Part shown: in pieces, positions 19,645 to 27,890 of the stretch
Layout: each line of letters begins with the position of its first letter
Position numbering within the stretch: the stretch's first letter is position 1
Source of the DNA: Chara braunii
Lineage: Eukaryota; Streptophyta; Charophyceae; Charales; Characeae
Direction of reading: 5' to 3'
NCBI GenBank assembly: GCA_003427395.1
Contig: BFEA01000120.1
Coordinates: 948,146-976,035 of the forward strand
DNA: 27,890 nucleotides
Position numbers and translations under genes: made by a program
The notes under the pieces: generated by a model
What the model was told of the DNA's origin: nothing
What the model saw: only the letters and a program-made list of their open reading frames with translations
Databases searched by the model: none

Positions 19645-20481
19645 AACCCCAACTTAGGGGTACGTCTGACTTGCCTGAATAAGGAATAGGGTACACATAA
19701 CTAGACTGGCCCAACTTAGGGTTATGCCTAACTTACATGACTGAAAACGTATGTCCAGACTGCCTCAACTTAGGGGTATGCCCGACCCAACATAAACTAT
19801 GGACACATATGACCAGACCACCCCAACTTATGATACATTCGACTTCTGCCTAACTGACGACATGAGGCATAAGGCTCAACTACCTCAACTTAGGGGTATG
19901 CCTAGTATGCCTTAACGAAAATTACGTACGATATAGGATTAGACTGTCCCAACTTAGGGGTATGCCTAACCTGCCTAAACAAATACCAACGACGAATGGT
20001 CAGACCACCCTAACTTAAGGGTACGTCCAACCTACATAACATCAACGACAAAGGACATGTCGCTAGGCCACCCCAACTTAGGGGTACGCTTGACCTGCCT
20101 AACAAGTCACAGAAGACGTATGACCAAGTCGGCCCTACTTAGAGATACGCTCATCCTCTGTAACAAGAACTCAAACAACCATAAATACTTTACAAAAACT
20201 TTACAATTTTATTTCTTCTTAGGCAGATGATAAGAAATATGAAACTTAGGGAGACATTCAACCCTGCCCTAGTTATGTTTAGAAAAATAAGGAGATTTTA
20301 TATTAACTCTCTGTCTTTTATGTTATCACGGGCATAAGACTGAACCGCCCGAGCTTAGGGGTACGTTCAGTCTGTTCATGTTACCTTCACATTATATTAT
20401 TTATCTACTTTCCATTATCTTTTTGTCAAACGCGACTTATTGACTGAACCTCCCAACTTAGGGTGCCAGCCTGTCATATGC

Positions 20482-20525
<44 letters not shown>

Positions 20526-20870
20526 TTTTTATACTCAGGATTACCATTTAAGTTCATAGTCTATGGCTAGGGCGCCCCAACTTAGGGGTACGCCTAGTCT
20601 CATGTTGTTGTCCCCCTTAGAAAAAAACACACAGAACTGGGTCTACGTAACCTATACGATCCTCAGTCCTGCTTCAGCAACCCAAAAAGAAACATCAGAG
20701 ATCTGAGCCTCCCAACTTAGGGCGCCCGTTCTCCTGTTCAAAACCCCCAAAAGAAAACAAGTGACTGAACCGTCCAACTTAGGATAGGCCCAACCCTTAG
20801 AGGTCATACATCCAGCCCAACAGGCAAAAATAAAACATAGCACTGAACCACTCAACCTAGAATGAGTCAG
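19645..20870 (-). repeat. array of ~20-bp motif at ~60-bp spacing, right arm
   Basis: The plus-strand motif is close to CCCCAACTTAGGGGTACGCC, often preceded by CAGACCAC or AGACTG. AACTTA-type cores lie at 19,651, 19,713, 19,767, 19,825, 19,887, 19,951, 20,012, 20,075 and 20,136, then more loosely near 20,243, 20,353, 20,455, 20,578, 20,713, 20,777 and 20,854. Spacing in the first nine is 54-64 bp. The motif is nearly self-complementary at its CCCC/GGGG ends. It is the inverted counterpart of the left-arm array at 11,038-11,960. Confidence 0.85.
20482..20522. repeat. (AT)n microsatellite
   Basis: About 40 bases of alternating AT inside the 60-bp motif array. It could extrude as a cruciform. 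Confidence 0.95.
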
Positions 20871-21420
20871 CCTTTGGTTGACCCAGTTAAATGCAAGCAT
20901 AACACCTTTCTCCCGCCTTCCCCCATTTATTATGTCTGAATTCACATAAATAATATGAATTATCGTACATATCTGTTAATTTAACCTTTCAGATCATGTC
21001 CCGAACTCAAAACAAACAAAAGTAACTAGCTTTCTCAGTCATATATTCAGACATATAATAACAAAAGGTAGTATAGTCTAGAGGATAGGATCACACGTGT
21101 AAAACAAACATTATACTTGAGTGTTCCCTCTGCCTCCAGAACCCCACCTGGGCTCCAACAGAGCGGTGGGTCGACTCCCCACAAAGTCTTGATGCGGTCT
21201 TACGGGTTGCAATCCCGCCTGCCGCCTTCCTCTCATAACCTCAAACTAGACTTGGAGAAAGAAGGGCAAAGATAAATGTTATTTAGTCTCTCAGATATAA
21301 GAGGGGTGCTCACAGACTCGCGTGAGAGGGCCTTGTAGTCTTCAATCGCCTGAGGGCCCCGCAATGGTGGCCAATAATGCTGTGTTGATAGCTAGACGTC
21401 GGTCACGACGGAGATTAACA

Positions 21421-22111
21421 ACCCCCTATCAGACCTTTAAGTCACTACAAAAACTCCTTTTGCTGAGTGTGGTCGAATAGAGCACACCTTAGTGCTTTAT
21501 TCGAATATGGGCATAAACACAGCAAAATGCAGTCGCAGTGTGTCACGCAATGCGCAACGCACATTCAATTAGCTCAACGAAGGTATGGTGTCGGTCCGCA
21601 AAGCACAACAACCCTCAACCTTTCCAAGAAAGAAGATAGGATGTGAGAAAAACCACCGAAATGCTACAGTTGGTCCGGGCACACAACAACTTTCAAAGAT
21701 ACCACGACGCCCAATATTTACACACGCATGTCGCAGTAAACGGTGTTTTCGTTAAAAGTGAAATTGTTTTCATGTTCATTTTTTTTTTTTAATTGCAAAA
21801 TAACACAAAGAAATGAGGGAAAAATAAACAAAACAAAGACAAAACGATGCTTATGTGTGAAAAATTAGTAATCAAAAGTTAAAAAAACTGCATTAAAAAA
21901 ATGGTAGCTCCCCTGTCGTTTGTGCTTTAGTATCAATTACATAAAAAACTTTTGAAACAATTGAAAATATAATACAAATTTGCACCTCGAATGTTCACAC
22001 GTACTCAAGCATTGTCAAAAAGTCAATACACTCAGTTAATATTGTTTCCTCATCAAAGAAAGTAACTGTAACTTTGAAATGTAATCCTAGAATCTGAAAT
22101 ATCCACTGATT
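21421..22111. other. no gene seen between palindrome and Ulp1 frame
   Basis: AT-rich sequence with a T run at about 21,778-21,790 and no open frame of note. On the minus strand this is the 3' flank of the Ulp1-like gene. No polyadenylation signal could be chosen with confidence. Confidence 0.5.
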
Positions 22112-22933
22112 CTAGTGTCTAACCATGGAGAAAATGTCAAATGTTATTCTAAGCCTCATATCAGAAATATTGTTTTGTGAGAAACCGAATGGAGGGAAGT
22201 GACCTTTTGCAAACAAAGATGCAAAACCTAGCATAAAAGCACCACAACTACAAACATCCTCTTGTGCGAGAATCCCATCTACTGATGTCTCAAAATAAAA
22301 TGTAGGCTCCTCCACGTGATATCTTTCGTTAAGATTTCGATGACGAAAGTTCGCTCTGAAAAATGCCGCCAAAAGTTCAAGGGGTGAAAGATAGTCAACA
22401 CGATGGAGAGAGTCTATGAGGCAAAATTTACAGTCGGAACCGTCTATAGTAACATAAGCTAAGACCCAATGATTTTCAAAATTAAGAGGGATAATTATCA
22501 AGTCAAAATTGTAAACATTTATATTCTTCACCCATTTCGCCTCTTCGGAGTATGCGATTTGTGTGGACTGAGCTGCTGTCAATCAGACAAAGAAAAAAAA
22601 ATTTAAAATATACATATACGAAATGCTACAGGAACTTTCATCTCTTGTTACTTCTGTAGCTGTCAAACCCAACTTGATGTGATCATTGGTGATCTGAACG
22701 GCTAGTAGGTACAAATTGACGACTTTATCATTCAACCATTCCCCATCCTTCGTGACGATCATGATGTCTTTCTTTTCCACCTTCCACTCCCCCTTGTAAA
22801 CGACAATGTCGTATTCTTTATTATCTTCAATGCCGCCCATAATCATTTCAAGATACTTATTTTCTTCTACGGTGAGACGTAGTGTTGGTAAAGGAATCTG
22901 GAATGAGGGGTCAGACACTGCATACAAACACAC
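22112..22933 (-). CDS. Ulp1/SENP-type (peptidase C48) cysteine protease domain, interrupted
   Basis: Proteins of this family cleave SUMO or related peptides. Related domains are also carried by plant transposons (Mutator-like and foldback families). The part at 22,933-22,583 has the entry motif DGEWLNDKVVNLYLLAVQ. The part at 22,582-22,112 has HWVL (His38), IDSL (Asp57), then Gln107 six residues before Cys113 in QEDVCSCG, the full catalytic set with the usual spacing. The common DCG is SCG. The two parts are in one frame, separated by a single TGA (22,583-22,585). Reading through gives ILNFFFFV-stop-LTAA, which fits the FNTFFF.KL segment of the family, so an Arg/Lys codon changed to stop is likely. 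Alternatively a 54-nt intron (GT at CCT/GTAGCA, AG at TTGACAG/CAGCTC) removes the stop in frame. An acceptor TTTGTATGCAG/TGTCTG (exon from about 22,920) suggests further exons upstream. Confidence 0.8.
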
Positions 22934-23040
22934 ATATAAACAATAATTGAACGTCTAAGACTTCATACAAAAAAGAGAGAAGGTTAACAGATGTCTCTAT
23001 TTTCATGTTATTTTCAGCTGCTTCAGACGGGTGTGAGGTA

Positions 23041-23715
23041 CTTGGATGGGAAAACCTGAAACTGCTTTCAGAAGCTTCAACCATTTCAGGTCATTTCAGA
23101 GGTTTCAGATTCCCACATGAAACGCATGTAATGACTTGAAGTGGCTGAAGCTTTTGAAAGCGGTTTCAAGTCCCCCATCAAAGCATTTTGATGGGCGGAC
23201 ACGAAACCGCTTTCAGAAGCTTCAACCACTTCATATAATTTCGGAGGTTTCAGGTCTCCCCACCTGAAACTCCTGAAATGATATGAAGTGGCTGAAAATC
23301 AGAAAGCGGTTTCAAATGTCCCCATCCAAATGATTGGATGAGGGGACCTGAAAACTCTCTCAGAAGCTTCAACCACTTCAAATCATTTAACAGGTTTCAG
23401 ATCTCTCCATCTAAAACTCATGAAATAATCAAGTGGCTGAAAATCTGAAAGTGGTTTCAAATACCCCCATCCAACCATTTGGAAGAGGGGATCTGAAACC
23501 ACTTTCAGAAGCTTCAACCACTCCAGATCATGTTAGAGGTTTCATGTCTCCCCATCTGTAACTTCTAAAATAATATGAAGTTACTGAAAATCTGAAAGTG
23601 GTTTAAGATGTAACCATTTGGATGGGGGGACCTGAAACCGCTTCTAGAAGCTTCAACCACTTCAGGTCTTTTCAGAGGTTTCACGCTTCCCCAGCTGAAA
23701 CTCCTGAAACGACTC
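23041..23715 (-). repeat. 145-bp satellite with internal dyad symmetry
   Basis: Five units are phased by GAAGCTTC at 23,071, 23,216, 23,363, 23,508 and 23,647 (periods 145, 147, 145, 139). Each unit is close to its own reverse complement. CCGCTTTCAG, CCACTTCA, TCATTTCAG and GGTTTCAG on one side are matched by CTGAAAC, CTGAAATGA, TGAAGTGG and GAAAGCGG on the other, around a CTCCCCACCT centre. A second shorter palindrome joins units (CCCCATCCAA..TTGGATGGGG). The array probably lies in an intron or just upstream of the Ulp1 frame. Confidence 0.9.
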
Positions 23716-23884
23716 AAAGTAGCCCACAACAACGTCGAATCAAAACAAAACAGGGGTAATTCCAGTGATTTCAGACCTCTCGTAACAGACTTTAGGATCT
23801 TTCATTCTGAAATTTTAGGAGGTCGTTAACCACTTGTGAAAAAAAATAAGTTTTCGTCAACTGATATACGATGTAGACATGAGT

Positions 23885-24157
23885 TTATGTTGTTGGTTGT
23901 CTATCTATTTTGTTATCACTACCGCTATGCATAATAAACAAACTGCAACCTTCGCGATGTAATTTCTTCCCATCTGTGAGGCTTATTCCAACAACTCTAA
24001 ACATCCTTAGGGCAGTTGGTTTCACGGATGGAAACGTCATGGGTATAGAGCTTCTTCTCTTTTTTTTAGGCAATAACGGAAACGTTGATAAAGCTTGCAA
24101 CCCAACGAATGATATTTTTCTCTTTTCCTTTGCGAGTGTACGTGAGTCGTTTTCCAC
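23885..24157 (-). CDS. possible exon with basic segment, upstream of Ulp1
   Basis: A 90-codon frame containing PKKKRRSS, which looks like a nuclear localisation signal, and RMFRVVGISLTDGKKLHREG, which looks like folded protein and not low complexity. It is on the same strand and between the Gly-rich gene and the Ulp1 frame, so it could be an internal exon of a longer gene. No pair of splice sites is compelling and an antisense frame (23,910-24,227) overlaps it. Confidence 0.3.
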   Translation of the reverse strand: MENDSRTLAKEKRKISFVGLQALSTFPLLPKKKRRSSIPMTFPSVKPTALRMFRVVGISLTDGKKLHREGCSLFIMHSGSDNKIDRQPTT

Positions 24158-24478
24158 AGTTTTTTACGTTGCCCTGCATATTCATCAATATAGAACGACA
24201 ATGATTGACAAAGACAAAGTATTATGAGTTCAAGTTCAAATTTCCAGTATTGGAACTGACATACAAATATAAATACAAATACACAATACATGATATTATA
24301 CTTTATTCAATCTTATCAATAAGCGTACATTTGCAAAGTTGGGCAAAAAAATAGTACATCCAACGGTTTGACACTATCAGACATAAGGGAGATAACTGCA
24401 AGTGATGTACCCCCTAATCTGCACACAACATTAGATCTACCCCTAAGATAAGTAAGTGCTCACCTCGGCGGCCAACTC

Positions 24479-26297
24479 TCACTTTTCTTCAACATGACCT
24501 TCTATCAGACATTCCATATGCGATGGTGTAAAAGGGGAATCCTTGATAGCTATCACGAGGTCAACAAATTGTTGTGCTTGAGGTTGTACAAGCGTATGTT
24601 GCTCCGGTGTACTTAGTACTATATGTCCTTCATCCTCTTCGATGACCTGTACATGAACAGTTCTTCCTCCTTTAAGCTCTCAAAAGTGTCACTTACATCT
24701 GCAGTGACACTTGTAATCTTCGTGTCTAGAGAGAGTTCTTTTTTTTCCTCTGATACCACCGCATCTTGAATGTTTCTTCGCATGAGTGCATGCTCATCTA
24801 GAAGTAGCTCGACAATCTTTCCCTCCATGAGGACCTCACAAGTTTCAATCGCAATTGCAGTTGCACTTGCAACTGAAGACTCTTCTTCTATTTTCTCCAC
24901 TTCTTCTTCGGCTGGCACATCCAACATTGGCATATCAAATTCTCGTCTGAGTATGTGGTCGCCCTGTAGCGTATTATGCACTTCCTTTTTTATTGTCTCG
25001 CCCACTAACATCGTTGTTGCCCAAACTTGGTCGTTCTGATTGACGATACTGGTACTCTCGTTGATATGAGAGACACTTGCTCTACTGGTATCGTGCCATA
25101 TATCTGCCATGCTGGATTTGGTGATTGTCGGGCAAGCAGTGTTGAAAGGTCTACCTTCACATCCACGATGTTGTTGACGTAAAGACAATTTCGCTTCCTG
25201 TATATCGGCATCTCCACTTCTAGCATTGATGTCTTGTTCGTATTGCGCATGTGAACGTTTTTTTTCCCCCCCCTCTGTTGCCCGATGAGCATGAGACACT
25301 TTAATTGTTTGTTGTTCCCCAACACTTACGCCCTTGCCACTCGCACCGCCGTTTGGTCCCGATCCATTGCCACTCACATCGCCGCTCGGTCTCGATCCCT
25401 TGCTACCCTCTCCGCCGCTTGATCCCACTCCCTTGCCACCCGCACCGCCGCTTGGTCCCGATCCCTTGGCACTCGCACCGCCCCTTGGTCCCGTTCCCTT
25501 GCCACTCGCACCGGCGCTTGGTTTTTGCCCCTCCTCTCCTTCGTGCTCATGATCTTTTACGACATGCCAATTGTATCCATAAGCCAGACTTGTTTGTCTA
25601 TCATAAAACTCTTCCAGATACTCAAGCCGCCGTAATGTTTTGAGCTCTTGGAAAATCTCTTTCTTTCTCACACCCAGTCTCGATTGAGAAACCTCCGGAT
25701 ACAATCGCAAAAGTCGCTTGTCAATCTGGTCCTCGGCATGTATGAGAAACTTTGATTGTGGCACACGTCTGTGAAGGCAAAACTGTCATTGCCCTTCTTC
25801 TTTTACAACCATAACCGAGCTCCCTCTCGCCAATGCGGGTTGAAAGTGTTGGGGGTGTCACACAATGTGATGACCCCATTTGCCTTTATCCATCATTATA
25901 TAATCGTCTCGACATACAATAGGTCCCGAAAGTTGTGCAATGTCTGCAGGGATTTTGTCCCCAATCTCCTACTCCAAGGCTCACTAGACGGACGTTGTTG
26001 TGGAGTTCGGGAGCGTAGCAATTCCAAAAGAGCAGTTAGGCTTTGTACAAATGATGACAAATTTGCCAACAGGTCAGGGAAGCTTTGAAGACTAGATAGT
26101 GTCTGCATTGCTTGCGTCGGATCAGTCATCATTGCTCCGGACGGTGACACTGTTGTTGTTATAGTGCCCACCATTTGAGAAATTGTGACCGTCATAAGAG
26201 AAGAAGCCGACGGATGAGTCATTAACGGTTCAATTGTAACCGCCATAGTTGAAGTTTCACTAGAGTGATCACTAAACGATGTGGCTGGTATACCCAT
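24479..26297 (-). CDS. transposon-like protein: Ser/Thr-rich N part, acidic helical part, Gly-rich repeats
   Basis: Three exons join in frame. Exon 26,297-25,918 begins MGIPATSFSDHSS, is Ser/Thr/Met-rich, and ends with the helical SLQTLHNFRDLL. A 149-nt intron (GTATGT at 25,917; TTCACAG at 25,769) follows. The next exon, 25,768-24,697, starts RVPQSKFLIHAEDQIDKRLL and holds six Gly-rich 11-residue repeats and an acidic stretch (AEEEVEKIEEESS). A 50-nt intron follows (GTAAGT 24,696; GTACAG 24,647). The last exon, 24,646-24,479, ends EGHVEEK before TGA. Without the 50-nt splice the frame runs to a TAG at 24,619-24,621. The start may instead be an internal exon, since CAG precedes AAGATGGGT and the methyltransferase-like region ends just upstream. 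No enzymatic domain is recognised. It may be the linker between that region and the Ulp1 domain. Confidence 0.55.
25329..25531 (-). repeat. 33-bp coding minisatellite (11-residue Gly-rich repeats)
   Basis: About six 33-bp units. On the minus strand they encode variants of GGASGKGSGPS. The period is a multiple of three, so expansion or contraction keeps the frame. The opposite strand reads as a Pro-rich frame, which explains the plus-strand open frames at 25,305-25,643. The repeat unit is Gly-rich but not a strict collagen G-X-Y triplet. Confidence 0.9.
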
Positions 26298-26300
26298 CTT

Positions 26301-26352
26301 CTGTGAAACCGAGTTACAAACTTTTTACCTCTCTTCTCCCAAAGCCACTTAC
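26301..26352 (-). other. candidate 52-nt intron
   Basis: On the minus strand ACTTT/GTAAGT at 26,352 is a near-perfect donor and TTTCACAG/AAGATG at 26,301 a good acceptor. Splicing would join the methyltransferase-like region to the next exon. The phase does not lead into the MGIPATS frame, so either the gene has a frameshift or MGIPATS is a separate start. Confidence 0.4.
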
Positions 26353-27400
26353 AAAGTGCCATCAACACTTTCTTTTTCCGAGTCCTCAACTTCAAAGTCC
26401 TCACCATTCTCAAAGCAAGTTGCATAAGCCGCGATCGTAAATGCCCCAATTTGTTGGTCGAAGTACATCATCTCTAGACGGTCCAAAAATGTAACTTCCT
26501 TCTCCAATGAAGCTTTATGGTAACCCCTCAAAAGGGTCTCCACTTTTCGCCGTCTAGCGACATACGTGCGGTCCCCTTTGTATTGTGGCTTTGTCTCGAA
26601 AAAAAACTCTCAAATATTGACAATATTTTTGCCGACTTTGTAGACGAGATTACGCCCTTCATCGTATATAGGAGGCGACTTGATAAATTTGGCGTAATAA
26701 TATCGAGTTCCGACCACGTTGTTGATGAACTGAGTGAGGAACTCGAACTTTATATCCTTCTCTTCCAGCACGATGCAATGACGGTGACTCTTTAACAACT
26801 CCCAAATCAACGATGCATGACCTTTCCCCAACAGAACAACATCCTCATCCGCGAGACAGAAATGCTTCAGTGTCGCTACCATCACGTTCGGCTCCCTTTC
26901 CATACCTTCATAGACAACTTTCTCTTTTGGCTCTATACCTGCCATTTTCCACTTTGTTGGTGTGAAGTTCTTCTCAACAACGTCGGTTAACATCTGCTCG
27001 CTAGATGACGGACCTACAACTTGAACATCTTCAAATAAGGGAATGTGCTGCGATGATAATCACCGTCATTGGAGTACATGATGACCACCATTCTGTTCGT
27101 ATATTCCAATGACAAGTTTGCAACCTTATAATGACGTCTCATCCTTGTTTGTTTTTGACGAGTTCATTTCAGAATAGATAAGTGAATATCCCACCCCGTC
27201 ACCCACTTGAAGAACGTGAATGCACAAGAGCGTGAAACGAAGCACAACAATGTCCAATATTCTCCACCAAGTTTTTTCATAAATTTCCATAGCCCATCGA
27301 ATACTTGTTCTGTCCACTTGCTCATCTGGGTCGGGTGACACAAACAACAAAAAAATTGTGGCAAATTTTCTTACAGGATGATCACATGTGGACACCATAT
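26349..27400 (-). pseudogene. decayed DNA methyltransferase-like (N4/N6-type, SAM fold) coding region
   Basis: The frame 26,993-26,610 contains EREPNVMVATLKHFCLADED, then VVLLGKGHASLIWELL and CIVLEEKD. This matches the end of N4-cytosine/N6-adenine methyltransferases: a P-x-L helix, a Gly-rich SAM loop and an acidic end of the second strand, with the usual FxGxGT replaced by LGKGHA. Upstream, WTEQVFDGLWKFMKKLGGEY to GWDIHLSILK resembles the helix-strand segment after the catalytic motif. No clear DPPY/W motif was found. A 49-nt intron fits (GTAAGA 27,374; ACCCAG 27,326). Interruptions are TGA at 27,164-27,166, TGA at 26,610-26,612, and a probable 1-nt deletion near 27,035. After the second TGA the same frame goes on (EFFFETKPQYKGDRTYVARR) to 26,349. 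It is probably a catalytically dead transposon relic. Confidence 0.5.
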
Positions 27401-27436
27401 TTCAACCGTTGGAACTGTGTTTATAAACTGTTTAGC

Positions 27437-27446
27437 GGGGGGGGGG
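27437..27446. repeat. 10-base G run
   Basis: A short G homopolymer just upstream (on the minus strand) of the methyltransferase-like region. It separates that region from the frame at 27,448-27,819. Confidence 0.9.
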
Positions 27447-27447
27447 T

Positions 27448-27819
27448 TCATGTGTTCCACCAGAAGTGAAGGAAACCAACGTTGACCAAACATTGGGGAA
27501 ACTGGAACTGGTGTGTCCATTTGTTGGTCCATTTGTTGAAAGGATGTTGGTCCATCTGTTGACCATTTATTGAAAACTTGTTGAAGACTTGTGGAGAACT
27601 TGTTGAAACGTGTTGAGAACGTGTTGAAACGTGTTGAAAACTTCTATACCTTTCGTATAACGTTGCGTTCTGTGTTGGGGAAAAAAACCGAAATTTTTGG
27701 CTTATGTCGTCGGTTTTCGCGGTTTCTTCCCGTCCTTTTCTCCTGCTGCACGATACGCTATGCTCTTTCGCAAATGTCAATCGTTGAGTCTTCCAGTACT
27801 CCTGACATGCAACGACCAC
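27448..27819 (-). other. minus-strand open frame over a short degenerate repeat
   Basis: A 123-codon frame whose middle (about 27,490-27,650) is made of degenerate GTTGAAAACTTG/GTTGAAACGTGT and TTGTTGGTCCA units. These give repeated QHVS, NKWT and similar. No domain is recognised. It may be a 5' leader or first exon of the gene to its left, or only repeat-derived. Confidence 0.25.
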
Positions 27820-27843
27820 AATGACTGAAGATAAAGAGAGAGT

Positions 27844-27846
<3 letters not shown>

Positions 27847-27890
<44 letters not shown>
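27847..27890. repeat. (GA)n microsatellite at window end
   Basis: A pure GA run of at least 44 bases continues past the right edge. A shorter GA tract lies at about 27,834-27,841. Confidence 0.95.

Larger units (their letters stand above)
16390..21420 (-). repeat. right arm of giant imperfect palindrome
   Basis: Reverse-complement partner of 10,455-15,110; anchors are given there. It is about 0.35 kb longer than the left arm, partly from arm-specific amplification: a 30-bp array at 18,215-18,341 and more copies of the 60-bp motif. The best conserved block is near the outer end (21,201-21,234). Stretches between anchors, for example 17,900-18,050 and 18,360-18,700, show little clear pairing. 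Confidence 0.85.

Noticed and set aside
25305-25643. Pro/His-rich plus-strand frames
   Set aside because: Antisense reading of the 33-bp Gly-rich coding minisatellite. The minus-strand frame is longer and spliced coherently.

Overview
This looks like nuclear DNA from a eukaryote, most likely the green (plant) lineage, in a repeat-rich, gene-poor region. Four things support this. There are fragments of U6 snRNA whose 5' half matches the plant form. There is a tRNA-derived SINE. Introns of GT-AG type can be placed in the genes at the right end. Those genes resemble plant transposon-borne genes: a Ulp1/SENP-type cysteine protease and a decayed DNA-methyltransferase-like reading frame. No rRNA, intact tRNA, CRISPR array or bacterial-style operon is seen. 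The species cannot be named from the sequence.

Layout. Positions 1-1,140 are GC-rich, low-complexity DNA around a long (CT)n tract, with no gene I can defend. Positions 1,165-8,600 are a mosaic of old repeats: two clear fragments and one weak fragment of the 5' half of U6 snRNA, a minus-strand SINE, and at least ten copies in both orientations of a short motif (about GTGGTGTGGCGAGACCC). Positions 8,610-10,450 hold a 17-base G run, a purine-rich (GGA)n tract and a 44-bp tandem duplication.

The main structure is a giant imperfect palindrome. A left arm (about 10,455-15,110) is collinear with the reverse complement of a right arm (about 16,390-21,420) around a loop of about 1.3 kb. The outer ends are best conserved (33 of 34 bases at 10,637-10,670 versus 21,201-21,234). 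Both arms carry an irregular array of a motif spaced about 60 bp apart. Each arm has also amplified its own private repeats: 123-bp alternating units on the left, a perfect 30-bp array on the right. This resembles a very large foldback transposon or a pair of oppositely oriented copies of one element. No transposase was found inside it.

To the right of the palindrome, all coding signal is on the minus strand. Reading 5' to 3' from right to left there is a methyltransferase-like region (27.4-26.35 kb, with stops and a frameshift), a Ser/Thr-rich then Gly-rich collagen-like protein (26.3-24.5 kb), and a Ulp1 protease domain with H, D, Q and C all present (22.9-22.1 kb). The last two are separated by a 145-bp satellite with internal dyad symmetry. 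They may be one long transposon gene or two or three adjacent ones. In-frame interruptions in the methyltransferase-like and Ulp1 parts are all TGA. The simplest reading is decay of a methylated transposon by C-to-T change.
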